Of a DNA stretch of 64,000 bases, positions 1-10,976 are shown in pieces. This DNA is from Cycas panzhihuaensis (taxonomy: Eukaryota > Cycadophyta). A program made the position numbers and the translations under genes. Location: the NCBI GenBank assembly GCA_023213395.1, contig CM041465.1, positions 157,177,741 to 157,241,740 on the forward strand, read 5' to 3'. The notes below the pieces were generated by a model. That model searched no databases. It had not been told where the DNA came from and saw only the letters and a program-made list of their open reading frames with translations. The first letter of the stretch is position 1. Every line of letters starts with the position of its first letter.

Positions 1-1869
1 GTTGATGAAATTACTCAAAACCTCATAAAATTTATATTTTATAACCTTAAAAAAAAGGATATTCTAATATTTTAAAAGGCTTTAAAAATGATGGTAGAGT
101 ATTTTTAAAAGATGATGAAAGAGAAAAGAAGTTTTATTTTAAATGAAACAATTTAAGGCTCATTTATGATATTTGAAGGTTCAAAATCAATTGAAAAATA
201 AATGAAATGAGAAATATTTGATGAGTTATTGACATTAAAATTATATACAAATGTTGGACATGAAAATTTTCCCTTGGAATTGAACATATTTAATCTAGTG
301 AAGCTAGCCACTAATCAAATGAATAAAATCACTAGTTTGAAGAACATTTTTTTGATGAATAAATGATGCTTAACAATTGCACATGTTTGATGATTAATAA
401 CACTACATTATTATGTTAAGGGCCCTATTTATTTTGATTGATAGAGAGTTAAGGAGATTGAGAGAAATTCCACCTATTAATTAGATAAGGAGAAGTCTCA
501 TGTGATTGTATAATGGGAATACCAATTAGTTATTGATGTTGTCTAGTTAATATTTAGTTGTTAAGGTTGTCTAGCTAAAAGATGATGAGATGATGGTTTA
601 TTTATATTTGTTAATACTACCTTATTGCATCTAACTTATCTTGGCCAAGTAGTTTAATTTGTTCCTAGAGTTAGTTATTTTTGATATGATTATTTGATGA
701 TGTTTATAAATAGATGCCAAAAGGAAATGTACTAAAGTGTGCAAATAAGGAAACATACAAAAATAAAACTTGTTTACAAGAGGTAAGTACAAGTTTCATA
801 AGATTCTCTTATACAACACACTTAATTGTGTCATTCTTACTCATACATAAAAGGTGAGATTATGCTACTCTTATAATAAACATTTTAAAAGTTGATGAAC
901 CATGTATCTAAAGTAATTACCTAAAGAACTAACAATTACAAAGGTTGGTTACCCATATATTTTGATAGATGGTTATTGTTTTATATGGACTCAAAAATTT
1001 ATTTATTTATTTATTTATTTGATTTCATAAAGTGTTAATGAAAGAAGTTATATAGGTGAAGATATGAAGATGTTTAGGAAAACACTTCATATATTAGTGA
1101 TATTGATGTTGGTAAATGATGATGGTTAATATTTATAGGTTGGTTGTTTATAATTAATCACTAATATATATAGATGACTACATGTTTACTATATATGGGT
1201 TGATAAAGTACATAGGTTAATACTTGCAAGAGATAAATATAATGGATGGTAAATTATAGGTTATAGGTGATATAAAAATATACAAGATATAAGTTATAGG
1301 ATCTAGCATACTAGCTAAAGATCAAGGGATGAACACATGAAGATGAAAAAAATGAAGACCAAGATTTAAAAACATTAAATATCAATGGGAAATATTAGAA
1401 TATGTGATTTAATAAAATATGTAATGTTTAATATTATGTGATATACACACGCACTATCCTACTATTCACATGCATTAAGATATATAAGATGCATACACAT
1501 CCATACAAAGATGCTACTGGATGATGTAAAGGATCAAGAGAAGCAATAGGCTACTCACAAGATGAATCTTGATATAAATATATACACACACCACTTCAGA
1601 ACTTGAGAGAAATGAGATGTACTTATTTTGATCATTATGAAGAGCTCAAAACTCCACCTTCTCCTATGATTTTTTTCATACTGAATTTTCTATGTATAAA
1701 TCAATTGTCTCTTTCATGGTAAATGCTTATGATGCTTATCGTGTATGATTTATCTATCTGATGATTTATATTAATGTTTATTCATTATGTATATATATAC
1801 TCATAAGATTATTCTGTTATTATAATTACATCTTATAATTCTATTATAGTATACTCTATATTTCTAGTA
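1..1869. other. AT-rich region, probable LTR-derived debris, no gene
   Basis: No coding frame of any length or recognisable domain is visible. The last few hundred bases look like the end of an LTR: a TATA-like stretch near 1571 (atataaatatat) and a T-rich run end directly before a primer-binding-site-like sequence at 1870. A second TATA-like motif lies near 709. A TTTA microsatellite occupies about 998-1020. The upstream LTR edge could not be located, so the extent is uncertain. Confidence 0.35.
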
Positions 1870-1882
1870 TGGTATCAAAGTG
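1870..1882 (+). other. primer-binding site relic (tRNA-Met type)
   Basis: The bases tggtatcaaagtg resemble the plant initiator-tRNA-Met primer site tggtatcagagc, which stands intact at 29304 and 55997 in this window. The G-to-A change fits decay. It suggests that a + strand LTR ends at about 1869. The matching internal region is missing because LINE-like sequence begins about 30 bp downstream. Confidence 0.45.
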
Positions 1883-1910
1883 TAATTATAAATTCTAACA
1901 AGAAGAATCT

Positions 1911-2330
1911 TTTTTTTTTATAGGTAAAATCTTCATAAAGTGGGATTAACCCTTTAGCATAAGACGTTGTGGGGTAGGGGGGTATTATTCCACTGAAATT
2001 ACCTAAGACTTACAAGTGGACCCACCTACTTTGGAGATAATTGCAACATGCCACTCCAAGACTTCTAAAAATCTTGAAGCTAATAAAAGTTATGAAAGGC
2101 CTAAAATGGATCATGATATTTGATCACTCAACAACCAATAGTTTTCCAACCTATAACCACTCTACCCTCTTAGGTCCAAAAATATCATGACTCAAAATCT
2201 AAGAAAATAACTAAATAAGTTAACCTTTAGCCACTTTTCCATCCTAGGCCTAAATACCATTATAATCTAAATGACCACTACCATCTCTATTGACCATTAA
2301 GAATTACATTATGAGCCATCATTACCATAA
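1911..2330 (-). mobile_element. probable 3' end of a minus-strand LINE
   Basis: On the + strand a T run at about 1911-1920 is followed by ataggtaaaatcttc. This resembles the 3' end of LINE-1 at 10835 (T run, then atatggtaaaaaattag). In minus orientation both read as a TTTTACC-TATA-poly(A) tail. No protein domain was found above it, so this is either a short 5'-truncated copy or untranslated sequence. The right edge is arbitrary. Confidence 0.35.
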
Positions 2331-3087
2331 ATACCTCTATCACTAAGCACTAGAAAAAATATATTGAAATTGGATGAAAACAATGGGAGGGAGAAGAACC
2401 TTAAAAACTATTATTAAAAAGAAATATTTTGGATGGCCTTCTATAAGGTAGAAAGGCCTAAGATGGTTTGCCTCTTCCTAATTTATGTTTAGCCTCAACA
2501 ATGTTAAGGTTTAAGGTTTTTTTATATTTTAGAGTAATTTAGAAAGCTTGGTATGGCTTAAAGAAATTTATCAAACTTAGATAACTTTCTTGAGGTTATA
2601 TAACTCTTTAGGTCTTTGATCTATTTGGTCTTCTAATTTTTATTTTATTATAAAGAATTACTCAACATAGGTCAAATGGTATTAATCACTTGGGTGATTT
2701 AAATTAGGCATTAATTCTCTACTTAGTTTTTAGGATTGTATAAGAGCTAATTAGAAATCTTAGTCTAAATTTACTAAAGAATTTAATATTGATAAAAAAG
2801 ATAAAAAGATAAATAAGTTTTTATTAATATTTTATTCATCCTTTCTAAAAGATTTTCTGATGGATTAAATTATTTTTCTAGTGATCTATGGATAAGAGAT
2901 TGGGAATGTCTCTTTAGAACTCCTCTATATAAATCTTCCACCAAAGATCTTTACTTCCATTTTTCTACTTCACCTAGATTTTTGTATATGCAAGTTACAT
3001 TGGTAATTTTGTTGGTCTTTAGAGAAATGATTTAAGGTCTTTAGAAGAATTTAAATTTTTTAACTTCTTCATAGAAAAAAAATATTA
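2331..3087. other. AT-rich region without recognisable gene
   Basis: Nothing recognisable apart from short degenerate stretches. It leads into the LINE domain at 3088 and may hold the eroded preceding part of that reverse transcriptase, but no RT motif could be read. Confidence 0.3.
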
Positions 3088-4119
3088 TGGAAGATCAAAA
3101 TTAATAGAATCCCTACTAAATAGAAACTTATAAAATATGGTCCTTCTATAGATGACTGTGATTTTTATAGTAATTTAAAAACATTTTGACATCTTTTTTG
3201 GTCTTGTTTATTTACAAAAAATATTTGGGATGCTATTTTACCTATATTTAAATTAATTATTGGTCTTAAAATTATATGGAGATATGTATTTAAAGGACTA
3301 AACTCTAAAAATTTACTTTTAGAAGAAGCTTGGTCTACTTATTTCGTTGAAACTCTCTCAAATATCTAGAAACTAAGATGTAAAGGTATTTTTGGAGAAA
3401 AGAATTATGTTAGACTTGGTAGCATATGTGCATATGCCATCTATGAGGAGTGTATTTTGCAAGTCTCTTTTATTTTGGATATAAATCCAAAATAGGCTAA
3501 AGCTTTGATTTTATATAGTTCTCTCTTTGTGCGTGGTTCTTTTCATCCAAGAGGCTAAGTACAGGGATTTTATAGTAAGTATAAAAGTGGTAGATCTAAT
3601 AGCTTCTCTCTAATTTAGCATGAGAAAACCCTATTTGTGGAATTATAGATTAAGATATTTAGTAGATCTCTTAATAATCAAGTAGGGGAGACTTCTCTTT
3701 TAAATGTTATCACCTAGGCTTCTTTTAATGCTAGTGGTTTGGAGTGTGCCCATTAAAGTTCTCCTAAGAGGCATGCTTCTAAATGGAGACCTAATAGGAA
3801 TTTTTAAACTTTTAATTAAGTTTATAACTTTATACTATTTGAGCTTAATGATACCTTAGAGTCCTCCCATTAATATACCTAGTAGAGTTATGTATGCTTT
3901 ATATGGAGGTGGTTCAATCATTCTAATAGATTCTTCTCTACTTTGAGTGCCTAAATGGATCTTAATATTATTTCAATTGAATTTAAAGGTAGTGAAAAAA
4001 TCAAGATGTTTGTCCCTAATGTTATTGGTTCAAGATGGGATTAGGTAGATTTTGAAATTGATAAATATGGTTCTTCACTTATGGGTTCTAATCTTTTGAA
4101 TCATACTTCTAAAATACTC
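3088..4119 (+). pseudogene. LINE ORF2 C-terminal relic (zf-RVT domain)
   Basis: One + strand frame from 3088 reads as the zinc-binding domain that follows reverse transcriptase in plant L1-type LINEs. It opens with W-K-I-K-I then R-I-P-T-K, and has H-L-F-W-S-C near 3182-3200 followed by a K-N-I-W motif. A further I-W-x-x-R-C-x-x-I-F stretch around 3370-3400 matches the spacer seen in LINE-1. The same frame can be followed to 4119, interrupted almost only by TAG and TAA codons, but the part after about 3480 matches nothing I know. Copia-A inserted at 4120, so the relic was split by it. The LINE call for the first part is firm; the meaning of the rest is not. Confidence 0.6.
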
Positions 4120-4124
4120 TATAA
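4120..4124. repeat. target-site duplication of Copia-A, left copy
   Basis: The sequence tataa lies next to the left LTR edge and pairs with tatag at 17760-17764, four of five bases matching. Ty1/copia elements make 5-bp duplications. The single mismatch fits an old insertion. Confidence 0.6.
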
Positions 4125-4408
4125 TAATGGAATTAGAGGACAAAGAGAGTAAAATAAAATGTAAGAAAGAGTATGACAAACATTTTGTGAGAATGGTGGT
4201 ATTGATAAACACTAGGGTCTTCAGAGCCCTTGAATAAATAGATGAGATTAAGATGGATTTAACACACTTCCCAAGGTCTACCACCGATTGGCATTGATAA
4301 ATGCCTGATATGCTACCACCACAATATCTCAATGATATGGGTTATTACCCCAATATGGGTAATCTCCCTAAGATGGATACACACCCTAATATGGGTATTA
4401 TTCCAACA
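4125..4408 (-). repeat. 3' LTR of Copia-A
   Basis: Homologous along its whole 284 bp to 17476-17759. In element orientation it begins TGTTGGAATAATACCC. The + strand left edge, expected to be TG, reads TA here, an apparent G-to-A decay. The adjoining PPT and target duplication fix the ends. Confidence 0.85.
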
Positions 4409-4418
4409 TTTCTCCCTC
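4409..4418 (-). other. polypurine tract of Copia-A
   Basis: In element orientation GAGGGAGAAA lies directly before the TGTTGG start of the 3' LTR, the expected plus-strand primer. It lies 12 bp beyond the pol stop at 4431. Confidence 0.75.
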
Positions 4419-4430
4419 ATAATGCCCATT

Positions 4431-7400
4431 TTAAGAGACTCTAAGTTTATTTCTAAATTTGATAAACTTTTTTTTATTAAGTGCCTTTATGAAAATGTCT
4501 ACTACTTTATCTGTAGTACTACAATAAACTAATTCCAATTCACCTTACTATACCAACTCTCTCATAAAGTGATGTTGTGTTTTAATATGCTTTATGTTGT
4601 TATGAAACACTAGATTCCTAATCATTAGAATTGTGCTTTGATTATCATAAAGTAACCATGTAGGACCAACCTATTTCTCTTGTAAATCTTGAAGAAATCT
4701 TCTAAGCCAAGTTGTTTCATAAGCTCTTGTTATAAATGCTTTATACTTTACTTTTATAGTTAAAAGATATACTATTGCCTATTTCTTTGAACTCCATGCT
4801 ACTATTACTGAACCCAAACTAAATGTATAACTTGAAGTAGATTTCAGTGTCATCTACACAACCTACTTAGTCTGAGTCTATATAGCCAATCAACCTATAA
4901 TCCCCTGATGACTTGTAATATAATCCATATCCAATAGTACCTCTAAGATACCTAAGAATACTTTTGGTTACTTACTAATGTTTTATCTTAGGCTTATGTA
5001 TAAATATGAAAACCACACTGACTATATACATGATATCTAGTCAAGTTGAAGTCAAGTAAATTAGGCTCTAAATCAACTACCTATAAAGTGTAAGATTAAT
5101 TGATTTTAATTCCTTAAACTTGGATAATTTTAACCTAACCTTTGTTGGTGTTACAAATGGCTTATAACTACTCATGTTAAACTTATGTAATATATCCAAT
5201 GTGTATCCCCTTTTCATCCTTCCATACTTTAATGCCTAAGAAGTAATGCATAAGTTTTAAGTCTCTCATCTCAATTTTTGTTGCACATATCTTTGTTAAA
5301 CCTTTGGGATAAATAATCATAATTCTCAATATACACTAGGTCATCCATATATAATCCCATAATTAGTATTGATATTTCTTCCAATTTTCTATATAAATTG
5401 GGGTCTGATTAGCTTCTTTGGAATCCTTTATCTTTGAAATACTTATCAATCTTAGAGTACCATGCTCTAGGTGCTTACTTGAGTCCATATAAGGCATTTT
5501 TGAGTTTGTAGACCTTTTCTTTTTCCTTTCACTTTACACCCCTTAAGTTATTAGACATAGATTTTTTCATCTATCTAGCCATTTAAGAAGGCACGTTTTA
5601 CATCTATTTAATAGATTATCTAACTTTGTTGTGTAATTAAGACCATGATTAACCTGTCTATTTCTAATCTTATAACAAGTGTAAATGTTTCATTATAATC
5701 AATGCCTTCAATTTGAGCATAGACCTTTACAGCTAACCTTGCCACATATTTATTAATGGACTCACCTAATTTATACTTAGTCTTATAAACCTATTTTATT
5801 CTAATAGTATTTTTTCTAAGTGGTAAATTTACTAACTCTGATATGTTATTTTTTACTAAGGCATTGTACTCTTCCTCCATTGCATTCTTCTATTCATCTT
5901 AACTATTTGCTTTTTCTAAGTTATGAGGCTCATTAGACTTTACAACTTGAGTCATAAGTGTAAAGTTCAACTTTTGAGATCTTGTTATTCTTCTCTCTCA
6001 AAGTTAATATCTAGGATGTTTTGAGGGTTATGAGCCCTTTGTACCTATTTTGGAACCCTTTGATTCAAGATAAAATGTCCTACTTTATTTGCATTAGGTA
6101 CATTTATACCTCTTGAGTTAGAGTCCACTTTAACCATAATATTTTTGCCTTTATCCTTTTCAATAACTTTCTCTTAATAAAATTCATCTTCTTTGAAGTT
6201 GATATCCTTACTTATAATAATCCTTTTTCCTTTTAGATCATAAAGTTTATAGGACCTTGATGAGTTACTATATCCTATGAATATATGTTTGGTATTTTTT
6301 TTATTTAATTTTATCCTCCTTTATTTTAGAACATGTGTATGAGCTATGCATCCAAAAACTCTAAGTGTTTAATACTTGGCTTATAACTTATTCAAGCTTC
6401 TTCAGGCATAACCCATCTTACTACTATGGTGGTGCATGTATTTAAAAAGTAGACATATGTATGTATAGCTTCTACCCAATGTTCATTACTTAGATGCTTG
6501 TCCTTAAACATCTTTTCATTTGAATAACTATCATATTCTTCTTTTTACAACCTTATTTTATTGAGCTGTATAAGGATTTGTGACCTATTTCCTTATGCCA
6601 AAATATATGTAATAATCTTTGAATTTATTTGAGATGAATTATCCCATATTATCTAATCTTAGAGTTAAAATTTTATGTCCACATTGTCTTTCAACCATAC
6701 TTCTAAAGTCAATGAAGCATCGAAATGCATCTTACTTAAACTTAAGAAAGTAAATATAAGTCATCCTTATGAAATCATCAATGAAAGTCATGAAATACTT
6801 GGCTCCTCCAAGTTAAGCCACGTCTATTAGACCACATAAATCATTGCATACTAATTAAATAGGCCTATTGGCCCTATAGCTTTTATTAGAGAATCCTTCT
6901 CTTTATTGTTTACCAAGTATACATCCTTCATATACTTCCTTAATATATTCAATGTTAGGTAGTCCTATCACCAGCTTTATTTTCTTTATTAAATCCAAAA
7001 TGTTATAGTTAATATGGCTAAGCCTTTCATGCCATGTTTCATTAATTATATTGGTTGAAACCTTTAAGGCATAATAATCAATTAGGAGAATAACTAGTTT
7101 GAATAATCTATCACTAGTCATTTGGCCTTTAGTAACTATTACTTTATTTCTTAGTTTATCCTTAATGGTATACTCCTCATTATCAAAGATCACTTTATAT
7201 TTTTACTTCATCATTTGTTCTATTAATAGTAAATTATTCTTAAGTGCTAGGACATGAAGGCATTCTCTTTGCTAACTATAGCTTGAATGGTATTATCACC
7301 AAACGTAATCTTACTCATCTTGGTGTTGTCCAATTTCTTAAACCACCCTTCTCTATGTGTCATGTGGGTGGAACATCCTGAGTTAATATACCAACTATCT

Positions 7401-8472
7401 CATTTTTCATTTAGCATTAAACTTGATAAAAAATGTCTTTTATTTTCTCTTTCTTCAACAATTGTATTAGAAATTTCTTATTTAAAGTTAGACCTTTTTA
7501 TAAAATGATTTTCCTCTAAGTGTCAACTTCTATAGAAATAGGAACATTGCATTATTCCTCTACTCCTAAGATTTCTTCTTCTTTATCCTTGGATTCTACC
7601 TCTAGGACTTTATCCTCTACCTCTTCCTTGAGGTATAAAATTTTATCCTTGACCTTTATTAAATTGGCTTTGAAAGTATCGTTATCCTTAGAATTGATTT
7701 TTCCCTTGATGATGACTTTGACCTTAATGATATTGTCCTTATATTTGATGAAATTAATTTTGATTTTTAGGTTGTTAATCTCTTCCTCTAAGAAATTATC
7801 CTCTTCCCATAAAACTTTACCTTTGAAAAGTAGGGCTTATCTTTGCCTTAGTGGTAAATATGTGCTCTAGAAATTCACTTCCCCTCTTTTTCTCCTCAAC
7901 AACAAGTAACATTGCACTCAATTAATCTATCTTATTAGGTCCTTAAAGACCTCAATACTTATGGTAATAATTTCAAATCTTTTAATGTCAGTAACGCATC
8001 TCAAGATCTTTTTTACTACCCTTTACTCACTTATGACTTATTCTAAGGCCCTCATTTTATTGAATAGGCCTTAGATTTTTGTTATACAGTCATTCACTCC
8101 TTCATTATTATTCATCCTAGAGTTCTCAAACTTACTCCTCAGTGTTTAAAGTTTCGATGCAACTACTTCTTCATAAGTAGTCTTCAATGCATCCCATGCC
8201 TCCTTTAATATAGTTGTTTCAATCACCCTTGAAAAAATATGATTCTCTAATATGCAGAAGATAAACACCAAGGCTTCATTATCTCACTTATTATTCTCCT
8301 TACAAGTCTTCTTTTAGTCTTCAGTAGCATTAGCCTCAAATGCTCCATAACCTATTTTAATCAAGTCCTACATATTCTTTGACACAAAAATGGGTTTTAT
8401 TTTTTTACTATAATTTAAAAAGTTAGTACCATCAAACTTTAGCATCATTACATTACTTATGCTTGAGTCCAT
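4431..8472 (-). pseudogene. Copia-A gag-pol polyprotein relic
   Basis: Reading down the minus strand from ATG at 8472, the order is that of Ty1/copia. A gag of the UBN2/retrotran_gag type (opening M-D-S-S, with F-D-G-T-N-F) runs to about 7900. A lysine- and glutamate-rich, coiled-coil-like region covers about 7870-7520. A protease remnant with G-C-S-T-H-M-T lies near 7360. The GAG-pre-integrase domain (W-H-E-R-L-S-H, then C-x-x-C lost to E-G-C-I-L-G-K) is at about 7050-6903. Integrase has an F-I-D-D-F motif near 6760, RT lies at about 5900-5000, and RNase H ends in the D-I-F-T-K-A-L-like motif near 4470. The stop is at 4431. Many stops and frame changes make it non-functional. Total length (about 4.0 kb) is normal for copia. 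Confidence 0.85.
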
Positions 8473-10821
8473 AATGAAGAAATTGGCCTTAAAAGTAAAC
8501 TACTTAAAAAAGTAAAGTGCTTGAAAGAGATATAAAAATATACTAAAATAAGGTAATAAAGATATTAAAAGACACAAGTAAATTTTGTCCTCGTTCAACT
8601 TTGGGATATACACAAGTATCCTAATTAGGACTTAACCTCTTCCAAAGCAAGATTATTATATTAATAATGCTTACAAATTGAAATTTGGCTAGTTTTATTT
8701 AAGGGTCATCTCATAAGAAGCCCAAAATTAGCATCAACTTTGGTTATAAATATATTATATGATATTACTTCAAAAAATCTTGAAAGATAATTCACTTAAT
8801 AAATGATTGAAATATGAATCCAATGCCTTAAATGACACTCAATTTTGGCTTCATATGACTAAGTTATGCATTAAAAGTATAAGGAGGTCAAAAGGGATAA
8901 AGAGCCCTTTAGTACATAAACCATAAAGAAACTTTTCACCAACTTTTAGTCATTAAAAGTTTTATTAAATAAAGACCTAACATAGTTGTGTGACCATTCA
9001 TTTCATTCAGGTAGAAGTGTAAAATGCTTTGAAGTTGACAACTAAAAATGGACCCTACTAGTAACTAATATCACTAGTGAAGTAAAAATAAGTACTTATT
9101 TTGAATAATCTTTTAGAAAAAATAAATTAGCCTCTTTGAAAAATGAACTCCTGGTTATTTTTCTTTGTAATATGAATTGTAGGTTGTATGATAAGAGGGC
9201 TATAGGATGACAAAAACTAACTAATTATTTTAAACAAATGTGTATATATCAATATCAATCACATAAATGACAATTTTAAATAAAGATACATGGTACAAAT
9301 TAACTAGTTAGTACTTTAAATAAGTGCTTCAAATAAAAGGTATTAATATTCCTAGAGCATCGTCTATATATAACTATTAACTAATTTCTTGAGAATATCA
9401 TTAATATAGTCTATTCAGCCAAACATCTCCTTCTTTATATGAGAGGGGTAACTGAGTTGGCAAATAATGCAAACTAATCCTTTTGTAATTCAAAGGGTAG
9501 ATATAAAGACATGTAGCAGAAGTTAACAATCACAGTGCCACAAAGCCAGTAGCCATGGTGATAAGAATCTTTGTTAAATATTCAGAATGCTACCTTTCTA
9601 TAATCATACAGCTGCCATGTGTACTCAAAGTGACAAGAGTGGGTTGTAAGATCACTTGGACAAAGTGGAATGCCACAAAAACTAAAGGAACAAAGTGAGG
9701 TATAAAAATAAAAATAAAAAATGACATCCTATAAATATTTTCTAAGGTCTATTAAAGATATTAAAGACCATTGATATAAAAAAGTTTATATAATATATTA
9801 CAACTTTTTTGAGTCTACGTAATACCACTATGAAATAATATTGATGTTGTGTAGATAGACTTGATTGACAAAAATATGGAGGTAAATGAACAGAGGCACA
9901 AATGGGTATAGATCTATTGATTCTATATGTAGCTTCCAATTAAAGAGAGGAGACACAAATATAGGGCATCCAATTAGAGTGGGTTCTTTGTATTGCTTGG
10001 AAGGTCAAACTTCTCTCTTTAGGACATAAATTTGTGATTGCTTGATGAAACTCTGGAGGTGATGCAAGAAATATAGATGTAGAGAAGTGAGTCGCCAAAC
10101 CTCCTTAAATATTAGACTCCTATATTAGTGAGAAAATATAGAGAGCCACAGGAGAATACCATAGGCAATCAAAGATGATTAGAGATGATGAAAGCAAGGT
10201 TATAACAAATGAGGAATGTGTGTTGCACTCTAGAAAAGGAGGCTCAAGTAGACAAACTACTAAGGTAGTGCAAAATACCTCTCAATATACTAACTCTAAT
10301 TACTTATATAAAGTAAAGTGTTATTTAGAATTCAATGGAGAGATTTAAAGGCTCAACTAGAAAAATCACTCAAAGAAAATGGTGACATTAATAAGATGTT
10401 TAACCCAACTTTAAACCAAGAAGATCCAAGAAATAAATGGGCTAGTTCTTCCTTTGATAAATAGATAAGGAGCAAAGAGATTATGAAACACAACTAAGAT
10501 TAAACTTTAAAGCTGACTTACTAATAAAATATGCATAGAACTAGAAATATATTAATGAAGGAATTTTCCTTGCAATACCAAACAGTCACAGTTGTAGTCA
10601 AAAGCCTTTAAGTAAAGGGAATTGAGACAATAGGGTATAAATATAAAAAATATGTATCAAACTAAATGAGAGCAACTTGGAGATGTATTTGATTTAATAT
10701 ACATAAGCTTTATGTAATAGTGATAAGATAAATGATATGGCCTGTAGACACATAACATCAATATGAGTACAAATATAATTATGAAGGTCATGTAAAAACC
10801 AGACAAGAAAGGCCAAATGTA
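8473..10821. other. unexplained 2.3-kb part of the Copia-A leader
   Basis: This lies between the gag start (8472) and the LINE-1 target duplication. No domain, LTR pair or long frame was recognised on either strand. It may be genuine 5' leader, as Copia-B and Copia-C also have about 2-kb leaders, or it may hold a further non-autonomous insertion whose ends I could not find. Confidence 0.4.
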
Positions 10822-10834
10822 AATTATATAACAC
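10822..10834. repeat. target-site duplication of LINE-1, left copy
   Basis: The 13 bases aattatataacac occur here and again, unchanged, at 17287-17299. The left copy abuts a 9-T run, the LINE poly(A) seen from the + strand. This is the expected target-primed insertion signature. Confidence 0.85.
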
Positions 10835-10976
10835 TTTTTTTTTATATGGTAAAAAATTAGAAGGGGTTTTAATAGGTCCCCAAACCTTTTACAATAGCTG
10901 CCTTTCAGCTAAAAACACAAGTGGCCATGACATGCCCATGGCCTAGCCAAGTTAGACTTGCACAACAATCACACAC

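Noticed and set aside
3480-4119. Possible endogenous pararetrovirus or other viral relic
   Set aside because: No movement-protein, coat or RT motif could be read; only weak coding bias in one frame.
4332-4532. 66-codon plus-strand frame across the Copia-A LTR and pol end
   Set aside because: It runs antisense through the LTR, PPT and pol terminus, and reflects the LTR's own internal repetition.
9742-9939. 65-codon minus-strand frame
   Set aside because: Random composition, no domain, within the unexplained Copia-A leader.
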